A stretch of DNA of 64,000 bases from Ichthyophis bannanicus (GCA_033557465.1 CM066033.1:593246438-593310437), one strand, 5' to 3'; counted from the stretch's first letter, positions 22,039-33,098 are shown. The notes: generated by a model from the sequence alone, not told the origin. A program made the numbers and translations.

Positions 22039-24156
22039 TTAGGAATGGAACAGGTGTTTGAGGACAGCCTGACCAAACGAGGCATCCCGGCGGGAGTCCT
22101 TGTCCAAACAGTAATGGGCTGTGAAGGTATGAACCGAGGCCCAGGTGGCCGCTCGACAGATTTGGTCGATGGACACAAAGTTCAGATTAGCCATTGAGGC
22201 TGCCATGGCTCTCACATTGTGAGCTGTGACATGGCCTTCCAAAAAAAGGTTCCTACTCTGGTAGGCGAAAGAAATACACTGAGCAATCCAGCTGGACAGT
22301 GTTCTCTTCAAAACTGGAAGTCCTAAATGGGAAGGATCAAAAGCAACAAAGAGTTGAGAAGACTTTCTATGTTGCTGTGTCCTTTGTATGTAAAAGGCGA
22401 GAGCTCTTTAACAATCCAAGGTATGAAGATTCCTCTCTGCACTCGATGCATGAGGTCCTGGAAAAAAGACAGGTAAGTATACCTCTTGGTTCAGATGAAA
22501 AGGCGAGACCACTTTGGGCATAAAGTGAGGATTGGTCCTGAGGACTACCTTATCATGATGGAACCTTGTATAAGGAGGGTTAGCCACCAAGGCTTGCAAC
22601 TCACTGATGCAACGTGCTGAGGTGACTGCAATGAGAAAGATAACCTTCCAAGAAAGAAATTTCAAGGAGGTGGTGGCTAAAGGTTCAAATGGTGGCTTCA
22701 TAAGCTGGCCAAGAACCAGATTTAAATCCCATGCCACTGGAGGTGGTCTAATGGGAGGTTTAGTTAAAAGAAGGCCTCTCATAAATCTTGCTATAAGAGG
22801 ATGAGAGGAAACAGGTTGTCCATTGAGAGGCTTGAGGGACGCTGCAATAGCACTCAAATGGACTCGTACGGAATTCATTTTGAGGCCTGCATGTGAAAGA
22901 TGCAGAAGATACGCTAGTAAAGAATTCACAGGTATTGCTAGAGGGTTAAGACCCTTCTCTGAACACCAAATGGTAAATCTTTTCCATTTGAAAGCATAGG
23001 AACGTCTAGTGGAAGGCTTTCTGGAAGCATGAATAATATCTCTGACTTGCTGAGAGAGATGGAAAACTTGAAGGTCTAGGCCTTCAGCAACCAGGCCCTG
23101 AGATGAAGAGACTGGGGGTTTGGGTGCCACAACGTTCCATCTTCCTGGAAGAGAAGATCTGGAGCTGAGCCCAACTCCAGGGATGGAGCTTGAGAGAGAT
23201 GCAGAAGTAGAGGGTACCACACTTGGCATGGCCAATGTGGTGCTATGAGGATCATGAACCCTCTGTCTCTCTGAAGCTTGAACAGTGTTTTGGGAATTAG
23301 GGGAATGGGTGGAAAGGCATAAAGGAAGTCTTGACCCCAATGAAGGAGGAAGGCATCCCTGGCCTGAACTCCCTGACACGGAATCCTGGAACAGAACCGG
23401 GGAAGTTTGGCATTCCACGGACTTGCAAACAGGTCTATGTCCGGGGTTCCCCAAATTCGAAAAATCCTGGCTATCTGGTCCCCGTGGAGGGATCATTCGT
23501 GTGGAAGCAGAACTCGACTGAGTCTGTCTGCCCAAGAGTTTTGAACCCCTGGAAGATACACTGCCATAAGATGAATTTGATGCTCTCTGGCGAAGTCCCA
23601 CAGTCGCAAAGCTTCGTTGCAAAGCGACAGAGAGCCAGTCCCCCCCTGCTTGTTTACATAGAACATGGCTACTTGATTGTCCGTGTGGATGAGGACTGTC
23701 TTGTAGCTGAGCAGGGAGTGGAACACTCTGAGAGCTAAGAAAATTGCTCTGAGTTCCAAGAGATTTATGTGTAGTGAAGTCTCCTGCGGAGACCAGATGC
23801 CCTGGGTGGAGAGGTCTTGTAGATGAGCTCCCCAACCCATTGGAAAGGCATCTGTTGTAAGGTTTGCTTGGGGAAGTGACTGTTGAAAAGGGGACCCCAG
23901 CAACAGGTTTTGAGAGGACTTCTACCACTGGAGAAACCAAAAAAGGCGACTGGAGTTTGCTATTTTGTCTGACAGGCAACCTGATGCCTGAGTCCATTGG
24001 GTGGATAAAATCCATTGAGCTGCCCTCATGTGCAGGCGAGCATATGGAACCACATGCACAGTGGATGCCATGTGGCCTAAGAGTTGCAACATTTCTCGAG
24101 CAGTTAAAAGGGGTTTTAACTGTATTTGGGAGACTAACTGCACCAAGCGTAGGCAA
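22039..24156 (-). pseudogene. DIRS tyrosine recombinase, one nonsense codon and a lost catalytic Arg
   Basis: A single frame of about 705 codons is interrupted once, by TAA at 22408-22410. The recombinase domain starts near LSQQVRDIIHASRKPS (about residue 355) with a SAM-like N-terminal helical part. The first catalytic Arg box reads TSARCISELQAL. The usual form has Arg before Ile/Val-Ser-Glu, and here codon 516 (22609-22611) is TGC, Cys, consistent with a CGC to TGC change. After the stop, the HxxR box (AHNVRAMA) and the nucleophile Tyr box (FTAHYCLD) are present. The first 220 codons overlap RT/RNase H in another frame, an arrangement known for DIRS. This copy should not encode an active recombinase. 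Confidence 0.85.
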
Positions 24157-25679
24157 CGGGCCTGAGGAAGATAGGCCTTTGCAGTTGTGGTATCCAACAA
24201 GGCCCCTATAAACTCGAGGGACTGAGTAGGGGTGAGACTAGATTTTGGGATGTTTATTACTAGTCCCAAATACTGAAGGACACGCATTGTGCAGATTAGA
24301 CAAGTCTTGGCTTCTGCTTGGGATGGGGCTCGAATGAGCCAGTCGTCCAGATATGGGAAGACAAATATTTCTAGAGTGCGTAGAAATGCAGCTACTACTG
24401 CCATGCATTTCGTGAACACTCTTGGTGCAGAGGCCAGACCAAAAGGAAGCACCCTGTACTGGTAGTGCTTTCCCTGAAAAAGGAACCAAAGGAACCTTCT
24501 GTGAGTTGGATGGATGAGGACATGGGTGTACGCATCCTTGAGATCTAGAGAACAAAGCCAGTCCTGACTCTGAAGGTATGGAAGCAGAGCACCGAGAGAA
24601 ATCATCTTGAATTTCTCCTTGAATAGGAATTTGCTCAATTCTCTGAGATCTAAGATGGGTCTGTAGCCCCCTGTCTTCTTTGGAATAAGAAAATAAGGGG
24701 AGTAGAACCCTGTGCCTTGTTGAAGAAGAGGTACTTCTTCTATTGCCCCTTGGGCAAGAAGGGTGGCAACCTCCTGACCTAGAAGGTCGAGGAGAGATGT
24801 TGGAGAACTGAACTGTTTCACCATGGTGTAAGGGGGAAGGCTTAAAAAATGAAGCTTGTACCCCTCCCTTATGATGGAAAGTGTCCATTGCTCTGCTGTG
24901 ATTTGCTCCCATCTGGGAGCAAAGTAAGTCAACCTTCCTGGGATGGTAAGGGGCTCTGGTCCCTCCAGAGCTAGAAAGGCTAAGTTCTCTAGTTGCAAGT
25001 CAAAGTCCCTGAGGAGGCTGAGGCTGCTGGGTCGTGAAAGGTCTAGCTGCCTTTGACTTGGCCTGTTTGGGTGGTTGCTGACGCTTTGCAGCAAAACGAC
25101 CTGTAGAAGATGCCTGCTGACCATAAGCAGGATAGTATTTTCCCTTTTTGGAAAAGAATGTCTTTTTAAACAATCTTTTCTTGACGGGGCAGAGGTAGAC
25201 TTTGAAAGTCGATCCAAAGCAGAGTTTTCAGCATCCATCTGAGTGGCCTTTGCTTGCCAATCCTTACCAAAAAGGTTCTCACCTGTACAAGGGAGATTTC
25301 CTAATTGATCTTGAACCCAGATCTCCAAATCAGAAGCTTGTAGCCAAGCAATTCTGCGTGCTCCTATGGCAATAGCCGAAGCTCTGCTTACACACTCAAA
25401 AGAGTCAAAGGCTGCACGGTTGGAAAATTTGGAGACCTCTTGGGCATGTTTGAGCCAAGTGAGAAACTCCTGTCTTTTATCCTCTGAAATGAAAGGAGAT
25501 AAAGTCTGCAGGTGATCTGTGACTTCTTTTAGAAACATTCCCATATAGAGACTATAGGAATTTATCCTAGCAGCTAGCATAGCAGCTTGGAAAATCCTTC
25601 GGCCAAAAGCATCCAGGGTCTTGCATTCACGCCCAGGAGGATTAGATGAGTGTCTTTTTGCACTCTTCATCTTCTTCAT
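23493..25679 (-). pseudogene. DIRS reverse transcriptase/RNase H with one nonsense codon
   Basis: One frame of about 728 codons is broken only by TAG at 23922-23924, probably a Trp codon originally. RT blocks include YRPILDLRELSKF, CSLDLKDAYTHVLIHP, LPFGLASAPRVFTK and the catalytic FPYLDDWLI. RNase H follows with TTDAFPMGWGAHL, INLLELRAIF, HTDNQVAMFYV and WADRLSR, so the acidic residues are all present. The first 170 or so residues (IFQAAMLAARINSYSLYM and on) look like the gag-like product continuing in this frame, so an ancient frameshift near 25650-25680 is possible. It overlaps the gag-like ORF by 38 bp. Confidence 0.88.
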
Positions 25680-26829
25680 GGCAGACTACCACAATAGAGT
25701 GGTGAGTAAGCTGAGTCTTGAGGAAGCCCGGACAAGGAGGGACACGATACATGGTGTCTAACCTGCGAGAATGAGGAGAGGTGGTGAGAGGTGTCTCCCA
25801 CATCCTCAACATGAGATCATAAAGAATCTCATGAACAGGTAAAGTAGCTGCCTCCTTAGGAGCTTTGGGATATTGTAAAATATCCAACTGCTTGGCTCTG
25901 GGTTCTGACTCAGGGGCCACTGTGATAGAGAGGCCCCTAGCCACGTCCCTAACAAAATCTTGAAAGGACAAGTCTTCTGGAGGAGACATGCTTCGTTTAG
26001 GTGAAGAAGACTCCTGAGGAAGAAGTATCGATGCTTCTACAGAACCCTCAGACTCATCAGAGCCTTCAGAGGAATCGAAGTATCGCCTATCTGGATGCTC
26101 CTGTAAAGCCCAATAACCGTATTGAGTAGGATCGACATCGGGCGTAATCGGGACCAGCTCGGTACCGATAGGCATCGTAGGACAGGGTACCGTAGCAGTC
26201 GACACCGAAGCCGATGTCGATGCAATCGGTGACGGTACCAGCAACGGGGATTGTTGCGGTACCTGAGGCGTCACAGCCTGCATGAAAGCCGTTAAGATGC
26301 GCTGCATGGTCAGAATCTTCTGATCCATCGATGCCACCAGAGTCTGGATGTCGGTACCAGTGGGAGCCACCGGTACCCCAGAACACAGCAACAGGTGATC
26401 GGTCGAGGCCGAGCTATTGATGTCAACCTGTGACCCCATAAATAATGCTTTGGAAGCCGGAGCTTCCCGCCGGGGTAATTTTTCCGGTGCGGAATCCTCG
26501 AGGGCAAGCCCGGAGGCATCTCGATGCTTGGAGGGAGATCTGCCTTTCGAGGACAGGCCAGATTTAAGTTTGGTTACCTGAGATCCATGGGAGGAAGAGG
26601 AGGCCCTGGAAGACGTTGATGCCACCGAAGCTGCATCAGAGGGAAACAGGGTACTGAGCTTGGCTGCTCGGTTCTGCCGACCTCTCTTGGACATCATGGT
26701 ACAGGACACACAATCCGTGATGGAATGGTCAGGTCCCAAACATTTTAGACACCAGTCATGGGTGTCTGTGACAGAAATAGTACCGCCACATTTTGTGCAT
26801 TTTTTAAACCCGGAAGCGGGCTTCTCCAT
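25642..26829 (-). CDS. DIRS gag-like protein with N-terminal zinc-ribbon-like Cys pairs
   Basis: The frame has 395 codons. The N terminus has C11xxC14, C27xxC30 with His24 and His35, and C40xxC43, a plausible pair of zinc-binding sites. A Ser/Ala-rich stretch (residues 55-85) and a low-complexity middle follow. The C-terminal part contains RRLDTMYRVPPCPGFLKTQL, which is conserved in copy B. The likely role is nucleocapsid-like packaging of the element RNA, inferred from ORF position in DIRS elements. It is open throughout, though it may be truncated by a frameshift near its end. The DNA between 26140 and 26400 is studded with GGTACC. Confidence 0.7.
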   Translation of the reverse strand: MEKPASGFKKCTKCGGTISVTDTHDWCLKCLGPDHSITDCVSCTMMSKRGRQNRAAKLSTLFPSDAASVASTSSRASSSSHGSQVTKLKSGLSSKGRSPSKHRDASGLALEDSAPEKLPRREAPASKALFMGSQVDINSSASTDHLLLCSGVPVAPTGTDIQTLVASMDQKILTMQRILTAFMQAVTPQVPQQSPLLVPSPIASTSASVSTATVPCPTMPIGTELVPITPDVDPTQYGYWALQEHPDRRYFDSSEGSDESEGSVEASILLPQESSSPKRSMSPPEDLSFQDFVRDVARGLSITVAPESEPRAKQLDILQYPKAPKEAATLPVHEILYDLMLRMWETPLTTSPHSRRLDTMYRVPPCPGFLKTQLTHHSIVVVCHEEDEECKKTLI

Positions 26830-27049
26830 GAGGAAAACGTTTAAGGCCTAGGCCCCAAAAACTGAAAATGCACAGAAAAGATAAGCCTTTTTTTTTTTTT
26901 TTAAAAGAAGAAAGAAAGAAAGAAAAGAAAAGCCCGGCGGTACCGGTCTGACGTCGAAGAAGGCAGACGCAACACAAAAGAATAACGAAAAAATAAAGAA
27001 CTTCTTCTGCGGTGACAGGAACACGACCTGCTGGCTCCGCGGAAAAGAA

Positions 27050-27214
27050 GAACTGGAGAGAGGTGGTTGGGAAAGGCGGGAAGGCAGCACGCAGGCGCTG
27101 TGGGATGCTCCCAAGCTTTCCTATTGGACACTGATGAGCGTTCCCGCGCAGGCTCCGTCGGTACCGACGATACCCATATGTGAAGACTCATTCCTGCTTG
27201 TTCCTGGAGATAAC
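27050..27214 (-). repeat. DIRS right inverted terminal repeat
   Basis: It pairs with 21604-21775: GGGAAAGGCGGGAAGGCAGC, GGCGCTGTGGGATGCTCCC, the palindrome CGTCGGTACCGACG, then CCCATATGTGAAGACTCATT. It ends near CCTGGAGATA. It lies upstream of the gag-like ORF and probably contains the promoter. Confidence 0.88.
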
Positions 27215-27219
27215 AACAT

Positions 27220-27850
27220 CCAGTTTTTCTGTCAGCCATCCATTCATTCAGAAAATCCTGAAAAAGATAACCAAAATTCCAAATCTACTCTTCAGCATGC
27301 CTGAAGGAGGCTCCGAATAACATTCCCCAAGAAAGAAAAAAAAAATCATTGGCAGAAATGGACATACGACCATCAGTTAACCAAGTGTCACTAGGGAAAT
27401 CCCCAGCACTAGAGGACATGCAATCCAAGATTTTCAAACAAGATGGCGATTATATAATCTGGGAATGTACAGAATTCTTCCAGTGTACTGTATTTGGGAT
27501 TTCAGAGATGCATTCATTTTCATCCGTGCAAGAGGAAGGGTGACAGAACTTGCTGACCACTGTTGAATTTCTCAGCTGGCCATCACTGGGAAAGTGCTGT
27601 GAGATTGGGCAAAGGAATAACAGATACAAGTGCTTTGAGCAAAATAAAGATTTATACATGGCGTTTATTAACCTAACCAAGGCCTGTGATACAATCAACC
27701 TATCAATGGCCAGTGGAAAATTATCTGTAAACCTGGTAACCCATAGAAGTTTGTCTCCATCATCAGATCCTTCAATGAAGAGGTGCCGGCTAAGGTGTAG
27801 CAATGCGGTGAATTTTCTTATCCTGTCCCAGTCTCACATGACACTAAATC
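27220..27850 (+). pseudogene. RTE-like LINE, reverse transcriptase part (after DIRS insertion)
   Basis: Frames at 27349-27543 and 27550-27855 contain SLGKSPALEDMQSKIFK (the RT 'GKAPGxD' block) and CFEQNKDLYMAFINLTKACD (the 'LYxxFVDLTKAFD' block with catalytic Asp), the pattern of RTE-like vertebrate LINEs. Several intermediate blocks are missing or mutated. It is cut by the start of the L2-like element near 27850, and I did not find its continuation beyond 37.7 kb. Confidence 0.65.
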
Positions 27851-28152
27851 GTTAGGTTATCAACAGATAATTAACCAGCCTACGCACCAACATGGAACCA
27901 CTCCAGATTTGATCTTTTGCTCAGAGCAACTATTTTCACAAAATCAAATTACAGTCCCAAAAGCTACTCCAGTACCTTGGTCTGATCATTATCTAATTTC
28001 ATTTTCCTTGCATCTTCAAACTTCATCCAACAGAGGCGGAGCCAACTCGGGTTAAGATGGCCGCTTGAGTCTCGAGCTCCTCACCCCCTCGCACAATAAT
28101 TCCCCCCTGCTGCAGTAAATAAGGTCTTAGCGATCTCCCGGCGCGTATTGAG

Positions 28153-29025
28153 GTGTCCGAGATGGCGAGTGGCAAACCAACGAGGCTCGACTACACCGCA
28201 GCGACCGGTGGCGGCGTAAAAAGAGCTAAGGCCGAGCCGCCGTCGCCGCAGAAATCAACGTCGGCACACGCGGGAGAAGAGTCGGCGGGCCTAAAAGAAG
28301 TCCTGGCAGAGATCAGGGCTGTGAAAAGCATGGTCGCTGAAAACGGAGAGACTCTGTGTGGAGTGCAAGCAGACATCGCAGAGCTTAAAGAGATGCGAGA
28401 GCAACTGGGGCAACTTACGGAGAGGCTGCAGAAGCTGGAAACTGTCGCGGAGGTGCACGAGGAGCGCTTCAAGCAGGTGGGGGCAAACTCTAGAAGAATA
28501 GCGGCCTTAGAGCGCAGCTTAGAGGATCTCAACAACCGCACGCGGCGAAACAACGTGCGCATTATTGGAGTTCCGGAGGGGGCTGAGGGAACAGACATGA
28601 ATGCTTTTCTGTGCGCTACAATTCCCAAGCTCCTTAAATTGGACTTTTGCTATCCGCTAGAAATTGAAAGAGTGCACCGTGTTCCCACTCACCCGGGCCC
28701 CAACGTTCGGAGGCCGCGACCAATAATTATGTGTGTTCTGTGCCATGGCCAAGCGATGCAGATACTCTCGGCTGCAAGGGCCCTCCGGTCGGTGCAAGTG
28801 GACGGGCAGAGCGTCGCCTTCTACCCTGACTACCACAAAGCGACAGTGGAGCGTCGGAAGCAGTTGCTATCCTTCAGACCGCGGCTTCAAGCCCTCCAAG
28901 CACGTTATGGGCTCTTTGCCCCTGATCGTCTGCGTGTAACACTGCATAATCAGACGAGGATGTTTGAAGATCCAGAGGCATTGGGGAAATTCCTAGAGGA
29001 TAGCGAGGCAGCGATTATGCGCTGA
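28153..29025 (+). CDS. L1-type ORF1 protein (coiled coil, RRM, CTD)
   Basis: The ORF has 290 codons and is intact. Residues 1-45 are basic and Pro/Ser-rich. Residues 45-135 form a heptad-rich coiled coil (EIRAVKSMVAENGETL through IAALERSLEDLNNRTRR). An RRM-like part follows (NNVRIIGVPEG, near residue 137), then a C-terminal domain (VAFYPDYHKATVERRKQLL). This is the RNA-binding trimer-forming chaperone layout of L1 ORF1p (Transposase_22 family). The ATG at 28153 follows a short GC-rich leader and has no rival. Confidence 0.9.
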   Translation: MSEMASGKPTRLDYTAATGGGVKRAKAEPPSPQKSTSAHAGEESAGLKEVLAEIRAVKSMVAENGETLCGVQADIAELKEMREQLGQLTERLQKLETVAEVHEERFKQVGANSRRIAALERSLEDLNNRTRRNNVRIIGVPEGAEGTDMNAFLCATIPKLLKLDFCYPLEIERVHRVPTHPGPNVRRPRPIIMCVLCHGQAMQILSAARALRSVQVDGQSVAFYPDYHKATVERRKQLLSFRPRLQALQARYGLFAPDRLRVTLHNQTRMFEDPEALGKFLEDSEAAIMR

Positions 29026-29621
29026 ACTGGATGCCTCCAGTTTGGGTAATGCATCGAGAGGCAATGGAGAGCCTCAGCTGATCCGCCAGTCCCATGATCT
29101 GCGCTAGCTATCATTGAAGAGTACTTGATCCCGCTTGGGAATGACTCTGTGTGGGGGACTGAAGTGTTTATTTTGGTGTTTATTCTCCTCAAAGTGTTTT
29201 TCTGTCCCCGTAAGGGGCTAGGCATGGTAAAGGATGATGGTGGGAAGATGGGTGGTAACAACGAGGGCAATGAAAGCTCCTAGGTCTGTGGTAGTGGGGG
29301 GCTTTTGTAACTTTAGAAGATATGTTGTTAGTTATAAGATCGATGTTGTCTGTATAAGGGGGACAGTTATATATTATTTAAAATTGATGTTCTGTGGCGA
29401 GGGGGGGGGGCGGGAGTCAGGGGGCTATCAAACCTACATGGTTCACCCGTATAGTACCCGTTCTCGAACGGGCAAGGTGTCTCCTCATGGGTACGGGGGG
29501 GTTGTCTGGGGTTTAAAGGCTTTTGTGGGAGTCGTGAGCAGCGGGGTGTTTGGTCCTAATTTAGTCAAACAGCTAGGTATGTCTGTACCCCTTGTCCAGT
29601 TGAGGCACAGCATCTTGTCCC

Positions 29622-29751
29622 ATGGCGACGCTTAAAGTGATCTCGCTGAATGTGAAGGGCATAAATAGTCCCGTCAAAAGGAAGAAAATACGCGGCGGTA
29701 TGGTTTTCTTTTCAGGTAGAGGCAGACGTCCCTTCGCCACGGGTTTTTTTT
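29622..29751 (+). pseudogene. L1 ORF2 start with truncated endonuclease
   Basis: It begins MATLKVISLNVKGINSPVKR, the canonical first strand of the AP-type endonuclease including the Asn of 'LNVKGIN'. About 25 codons later the sequence jumps to the end of the EN-RT linker. Some 200 codons of EN, including the catalytic His and Asp residues, are missing. The joined parts are one base out of frame. Confidence 0.85.
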
Positions 29752-32475
29752 TTTGATAGGAGTCTGTTAGAGAATGAGGCTTTTTGCACGCATATACGCC
29801 AGAGCAGAGAGGAATATTTTGGGGCGAACCTTCTACAGGACACGGCGGGGTGGGCCTGGTGGGAGGGGTTTAAGGCCTTCTTAAGAGCAAAGATAACCAG
29901 TTTGAGCATTGGTCTTCAGAGGGCGCAGAGGGCACAGTTGGCCTTGCTGGAGGAGCAGATCAAGGTTGGAGAGCGGATCTTGGTCAATAAGGCCGAGGCG
30001 GGTGTTTTGCTCCGGCTCCAATGCCTCCATTATCAATATAACCAAATTCTGAGTCGCGAGGCAGCGCAGATCCTGTCCCTCCAGAAGGCCAACTGTTATC
30101 TTGAGAGTAATACGACGGGGAAGTTGTTGGCTGCCACCTTGAAACCGCGAGCAAAGAGAAATAATATTCAGGCTATTGTTCGGGATGACCGCGTGACTCT
30201 CCTGGGTAATGCTGCTATTGCCGAAGAGTTTCGAAGGTTCTATGGATCGCTGTATGCCTCGGAAGGTAGAGCTAGCTCGGAAGACTTTGCGGCATTGTTT
30301 GTGGGCATTCAACACCCAGTTGTTTCGCCCCAGCAGGCCTGCAGTCTAGACAGCGATATCTCGGACCAGGAGATTCTGGATGTCTTGAAGGAGGCAGCTA
30401 AAGGGAAGGCAGCCGGCCCCGACGGGATTCCTATGGAGTTTTACCAAGTGTTCGCACTGGATCTGGCCCCATTTATGCTAGATTTTTTCGGCTGTATGGA
30501 GGCACAGTTGCCCCAAACAGGATCGTTTAGCGAAGCGGTAATAGTGGTTCTTGAGAAACCGGGCAGGGATGCCACGAAGGTAGGCAACTATAGGCCAATC
30601 TCGTTGCTCAATGCCGACTACAAGATCTACTCGGCCATTTTGACCAGGCGGCTGGCCAAGGTGATTCCGGAACTGGTCCATGTGGATCAGTGTGGATTTA
30701 TCTCTGGGCGTGCAACCTCAGATAACTCGAGGCTTTTGCTGAATATATTCTCAGTGATGGAGTCGAGGGAGGAGCCGATGTTGGGCCTCTCGCTCGATGC
30801 CGAAAAGGCCTTTGACAGGTTAGAGTGGAGTTTCTTGACTCTTGCGCTGCAATGGATTGGTATCGGAGAGCGGTTTCTTCGCTTTATCCAGTTGTTGTAC
30901 TCTCATCCTACAGCGCGAGTTTTGGCGAATGGAGTTGTTTCAGCACCTCTATCCTTGCACAGGGGATCACGGCAGGGGTGCTCGCTCTCCCCATTGCTAT
31001 TCAATCTAGCGCTGGAGCCCTTGTTGTTGAAGATCAGGCAGTCTCAGACTATCAAGGGTATTCGGATAGAGGATTTAGAAGTTAAGGTTTCAGCCTTTGC
31101 TGACGACCTCCTTCTCTTTGTATGCCCGCGATCGGTTGACGGGCTTTTTGAAATTATAACCAGTTATTCAAAGATCTCGGGTTACAAGGTTAATTGGTCC
31201 AAATCTTTAGCTTTTCCCTTGAATAAGCAGATGAGTAAAGCCTTAATAGAGCCTTGTGCATTTGAATGGAAGCCCACTGATGTGAAATATTTAGGGGTTC
31301 AGTTCAGCATGGAGCTAGAGGATACCATCCAGCTTAATCTGAGAAACATTGAGGAGACGATTAGGTCTTTTACAGAGCACTGGTCCCCCCTGCATCTTTC
31401 GTGGTGGGGTAGGCTAGAGTCTATCAAGATGGTGTTGGTCCCTAAAATTAATTATTTGTTGGAGATGCTTCCATTGCGATTTCCGGAGAGCTTCTATCGC
31501 TCGGTCGAGCGTCGTCTATCTGGGTTTTTGTGGCAGCATAAAACGCCTAGGATAGCCCTGCGGAAGCTAAAGGCAGTAAAGAGCAGGGGGGGAGTGCAGT
31601 TCCCCGATTTTTGTAACTATCATCACGCTTTTCGGCTCAGACAGGGTGCCCTATGGTTAGACCCTGAGAGTAAGGGGATGAAACCAACCTGGCTGGAGGT
31701 CGAGGAGCGGCTAGTCGCCCCACTGGGCTTAGAATGGCTGGTGGGCATGAAACTCCCTGACACCTTCCCGGCGGGGAGGGTAGAGCGGGATACCCAGGAG
31801 TCGGTGTGCTGGTTGGGGCAAGTGGTTAAGGAAGAGCGGCCCTCATGGGAGCAGATGCCCCTTTGGTACAATCCGCGCTTCAAAATAGGCCGCAAGGTGG
31901 TCAGCTGGAGCGAGTGGCAGGTGAAGGGGGTTTGGTCCCTTGGCCAGCTACTGGCGGGTAAGCGGTGGAAACGGTTCGAGGAACTACAGCGGGAGTTTGG
32001 ACTACCGAATACTCAGTACTTCCGGTGGATGCAATTGCGGCACTGTCTGGCTCAGGCCGGTATTGTGGTAGGGGAAGTGGCAGAGGAGTGCCAGCTGCAG
32101 AAGCTGCTGGAGCAACATGCGGGGCAGCGGGGAGCCTCCTCCAAGTTGTATACCTTTATGAGGGAGAGGGCTCCTGGCGGCTTGCATAAGTTGGAGAGGG
32201 CTTGGGAGTGTGACCTGGGGGTTTCTGTATCTCAGAGAACTTGGGCAGCGATATGGGGGCCCATGAGTAAAGTGGCTCAGGGAGCCTCGATACGGCAAAC
32301 TCTCTTCTTTTTAGCGCATAGAGCTTATATAACTCCGGCGCTGCTTAGTAAATGGGATGCAAGTCAAGGCGGTAGGTGTTGGTCCTGCAGCGGTACTCGG
32401 GGGACTCTCCGTCATATGCTGTTTGATGCCCTCACGTCCAGCTGTATTGGCAAACGGTATGGGACAAGATGCTGA
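29749..32475 (+). pseudogene. L1/Tx1 ORF2: linker, reverse transcriptase, C-terminal part
   Basis: The frame is open for more than 900 codons. RT blocks: GKAAGPDGIPMEFYQ, NYRPISLLNADYKIYSAIL, QCGFISGRATSDN, LGLSLDAEKAFDRLEW (catalytic Asp), SRQGCSLSPLLFNLAL and VSAFADDLLLF (catalytic Asp pair). A long thumb/C-terminal region with many Trp follows. The frame is lost near 32440, and the product's last ~120 residues continue in the +1 frame to 32834. The true start at 29622 is separated by the EN deletion and a frameshift, so this RT would not be made as a full protein. Confidence 0.88.
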
Positions 32476-32834
32476 AAATAATAGATATTCAGGGGCGAAT
32501 ATCCTGGCAGACTATCTTTCTTAGATCTCAAGACGCCTCCTTAAAGGTTCCCGAAGACCAGTCCTTCCTCTTTGACTTCATGATGGCTGTTGCGATCAAA
32601 TTGATCCTGACTTGGTGGAAGGACTCAACACAGCTGAGTGAGATCCAGTGGTGGAATATGGTCTGCCTATATGCGGGGTTCGAGAAGGGCCAAGGGGGGC
32701 GGAACAGGTTCAAAGCGGAGCTCGGGGTGACCAGGGGTTTCAGTATTGGCTGCAGGGGGCGGGGGAAGTGGATGGATAAGTGGAAATGTCTAGATGAGTT
32801 TGCGGCCCGAGCGTGTATTGGAGAGCGTGTTTGA
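32440..32834 (+). pseudogene. L1 ORF2 C-terminal tail in a shifted frame
   Basis: The frame reads IDIQGRISWQTIFLRSQDAS, then FDFMMAVAIKLILTWWKD and QWWNMVCLYAGFEKG, the Trp-rich end typical of Tx1-like ORF2 proteins. It follows the main frame directly after a single frameshift. Confidence 0.7.
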
Positions 32835-33098
32835 AAAAAGGACCATGGTGGGGTGGTTGCTGGGTAGCGGTGTGTTACGCTGCTCAATGTCTGGTACCCA
32901 GTGCTCATGAGGAGACGGGGGGGCCTACCAAGTGTGGGGGGAGTAGGCTGGATGGAGCGGGGGGGGGGGGTGAAGTAGTGGGGGTTAGCTTAGAGGGTTG
33001 ATATTGTGTTCTACTTGTGTTATTGTGGTTGTTGGAGTTGGAAAACCCAAATAAACATGTTAAAAAAAAAACCAAAAAAAACCCCACTTCATCCAACA

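Larger units (their letters stand above)
21590..27214 (-). mobile_element. DIRS-type tyrosine-recombinase retrotransposon, copy A, full length
   Basis: The element is bounded by inverted terminal repeats (about 21590-21775 and 27050-27214) and carries an internal complementary region (about 21828-21915). On the minus strand it has a gag-like ORF, RT plus RNase H, and a tyrosine recombinase overlapping the RT/RNase H frame. There is no aspartic protease and no DDE integrase, as is typical of DIRS. It inserted into an RTE-like LINE, with no evident target duplication, as expected for recombinase-mediated integration. Structure is complete, but RT/RNase H and recombinase each carry a nonsense codon. 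Confidence 0.9.
28033..33085 (+). mobile_element. L1/Tx1-type LINE, near full length with an EN deletion
   Basis: It is flanked by the 13-bp duplication ACTTCATCCAACA (28020-28032 and 33086-33098). It starts with a GC-rich 5' UTR (AGATGGCCGCTTGAG near 28053) and ends in an A-rich tail (33061-33085) preceded by AATAAA. ORF1 and ORF2 are in the usual order. Most of the ORF2 endonuclease is deleted and the ORF2 C terminus is frameshifted. It inserted in the L2-like LINE. Confidence 0.92.

Noticed and set aside
28191..28628. 145-codon minus-strand ORF
   Set aside because: Antisense shadow of the L1 ORF1 coiled coil.
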